From Sulfurovum sp. (GTDB taxonomy: Bacteria > Campylobacterota > Campylobacteria > Campylobacterales > Sulfurovaceae): 6,146 nucleotides of DNA. Positions within the stretch are counted from its first letter, which is position 1. Each line of letters opens with the position of its first letter. The stretch spans positions 1-6,146 of the forward strand of contig JANTFF010000050.1 in the NCBI GenBank assembly GCA_024763575.1, in the 5' to 3' direction. The position numbers and the translations under genes are program-made. This document shows, piece by piece, positions 5,911 to 6,146 of the stretch. The notes below the pieces were generated by a model. The model was not told the origin of the DNA. It was given only the letters and a program-made list of their open reading frames with translations, and made no database searches.

Positions 5911-6146
5911 TGATATTAGATAGTGGGGTTATTATTACAAATGAACCTCAAAAAACATTAGAGTCACTACTATCATTTAAAACCAATGAGCTATTTACTA
6001 CTATAGATACCCAAGGTAAAGAGTTTATATTAGAACATGCAACCAAGGCTATAGAAAAAGCTTTTGTTGCAACTAATGTCAAAAATTATATAATACTTAT
6101 AGCTCCAAGGTTTTCGGATATATCTCAAAATAGACTACTTAAAATC
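5910..6146 (+). CDS. holB: DNA polymerase III delta prime subunit HolB (partial, runs off the right edge)
   Basis: The first 79 codons are present and the frame is open to the window edge. The start overlaps the hobA stop as TAATG, and no separate ribosome binding site is visible. The translation begins MILDSGVIITNE and ends with YIILIAPRFSDISQNRLLKI (60-79). This last block is the clamp-loader signature seen in delta prime proteins, where the continuation is usually LEEPP; the window stops just before it. The visible part lacks a Walker A motif, as expected for a small epsilonproteobacterial delta prime. Delta prime is part of the clamp loader that places the sliding clamp on primed DNA. Gene order supports the call, since holB follows hobA in H. 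pylori (HP1231) and C. jejuni. Confidence 0.82.
   Translation, partial: MILDSGVIITNEPQKTLESLLSFKTNELFTTIDTQGKEFILEHATKAIEKAFVATNVKNYIILIAPRFSDISQNRLLKI

Noticed and set aside
1..6146. Mobile element, CRISPR array, toxin-antitoxin or defence system
   Set aside because: No repeats with regular spacing, transposase or integrase motifs, or paired small genes are visible, and gene order matches core Campylobacterota chromosomes.

Overview
The window is strongly AT-rich and reads as core chromosome of a member of the Campylobacterota (the former Epsilonproteobacteria). The case rests on two things. The gene at 5365-5910 is HobA, a DnaA-binding protein known essentially from this phylum. The gene order queA-tatC-tatB-hemW (minus strand) divergent from rppH-lysC-hobA-holB (plus strand) matches, as I remember it, Campylobacter jejuni Cj0577c to Cj0584. 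Helicobacter pylori keeps the rppH-lysC-hobA-holB half as HP1228-HP1231. The genus cannot be fixed from this sequence; a free-living relative such as Sulfurimonas, Sulfurovum or Arcobacter would fit.

Layout. Positions 1-46 hold the first 15 codons of an unidentified minus-strand gene, with a perfect AGGAGG ribosome binding site, a 24-nt hairpin in its leader and a TATAAT box. Positions 111-244 hold no gene, only AT-rich DNA with weak dyads. Positions 245-3574 are a minus-strand run: hemW (heme chaperone, radical SAM), tatB and tatC (twin-arginine protein export), and queA (queuosine tRNA modification). The tatB/tatC junction overlaps by one base, and tatC and queA are 4 bases apart. Positions 3575-3674 are a compact divergent promoter region. 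Positions 3675-6146 are a plus-strand run: rppH (RNA 5'-pyrophosphohydrolase), lysC (aspartokinase), hobA (replication initiation) and the first 79 codons of holB (DNA polymerase III delta prime), which is cut by the window edge. The junctions in this run are overlapping or 5 bases apart, so the four genes are probably co-transcribed and translationally coupled.

The genes are housekeeping functions joined in two operons rather than one pathway. I see no mobile element, CRISPR array, tRNA or rRNA gene, toxin-antitoxin pair or defence system, and no convincing new system. The most interesting signal is inside lysC. A clear AAGGAG sits 9 bases before an in-frame ATG (codon 246) that coincides with the expected start of an aspartokinase beta subunit, so this gene probably makes two proteins. 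Other points worth checking are the leader hairpin upstream of the truncated gene at the left edge and the oppositely charged cytoplasmic tails of TatB and TatC.
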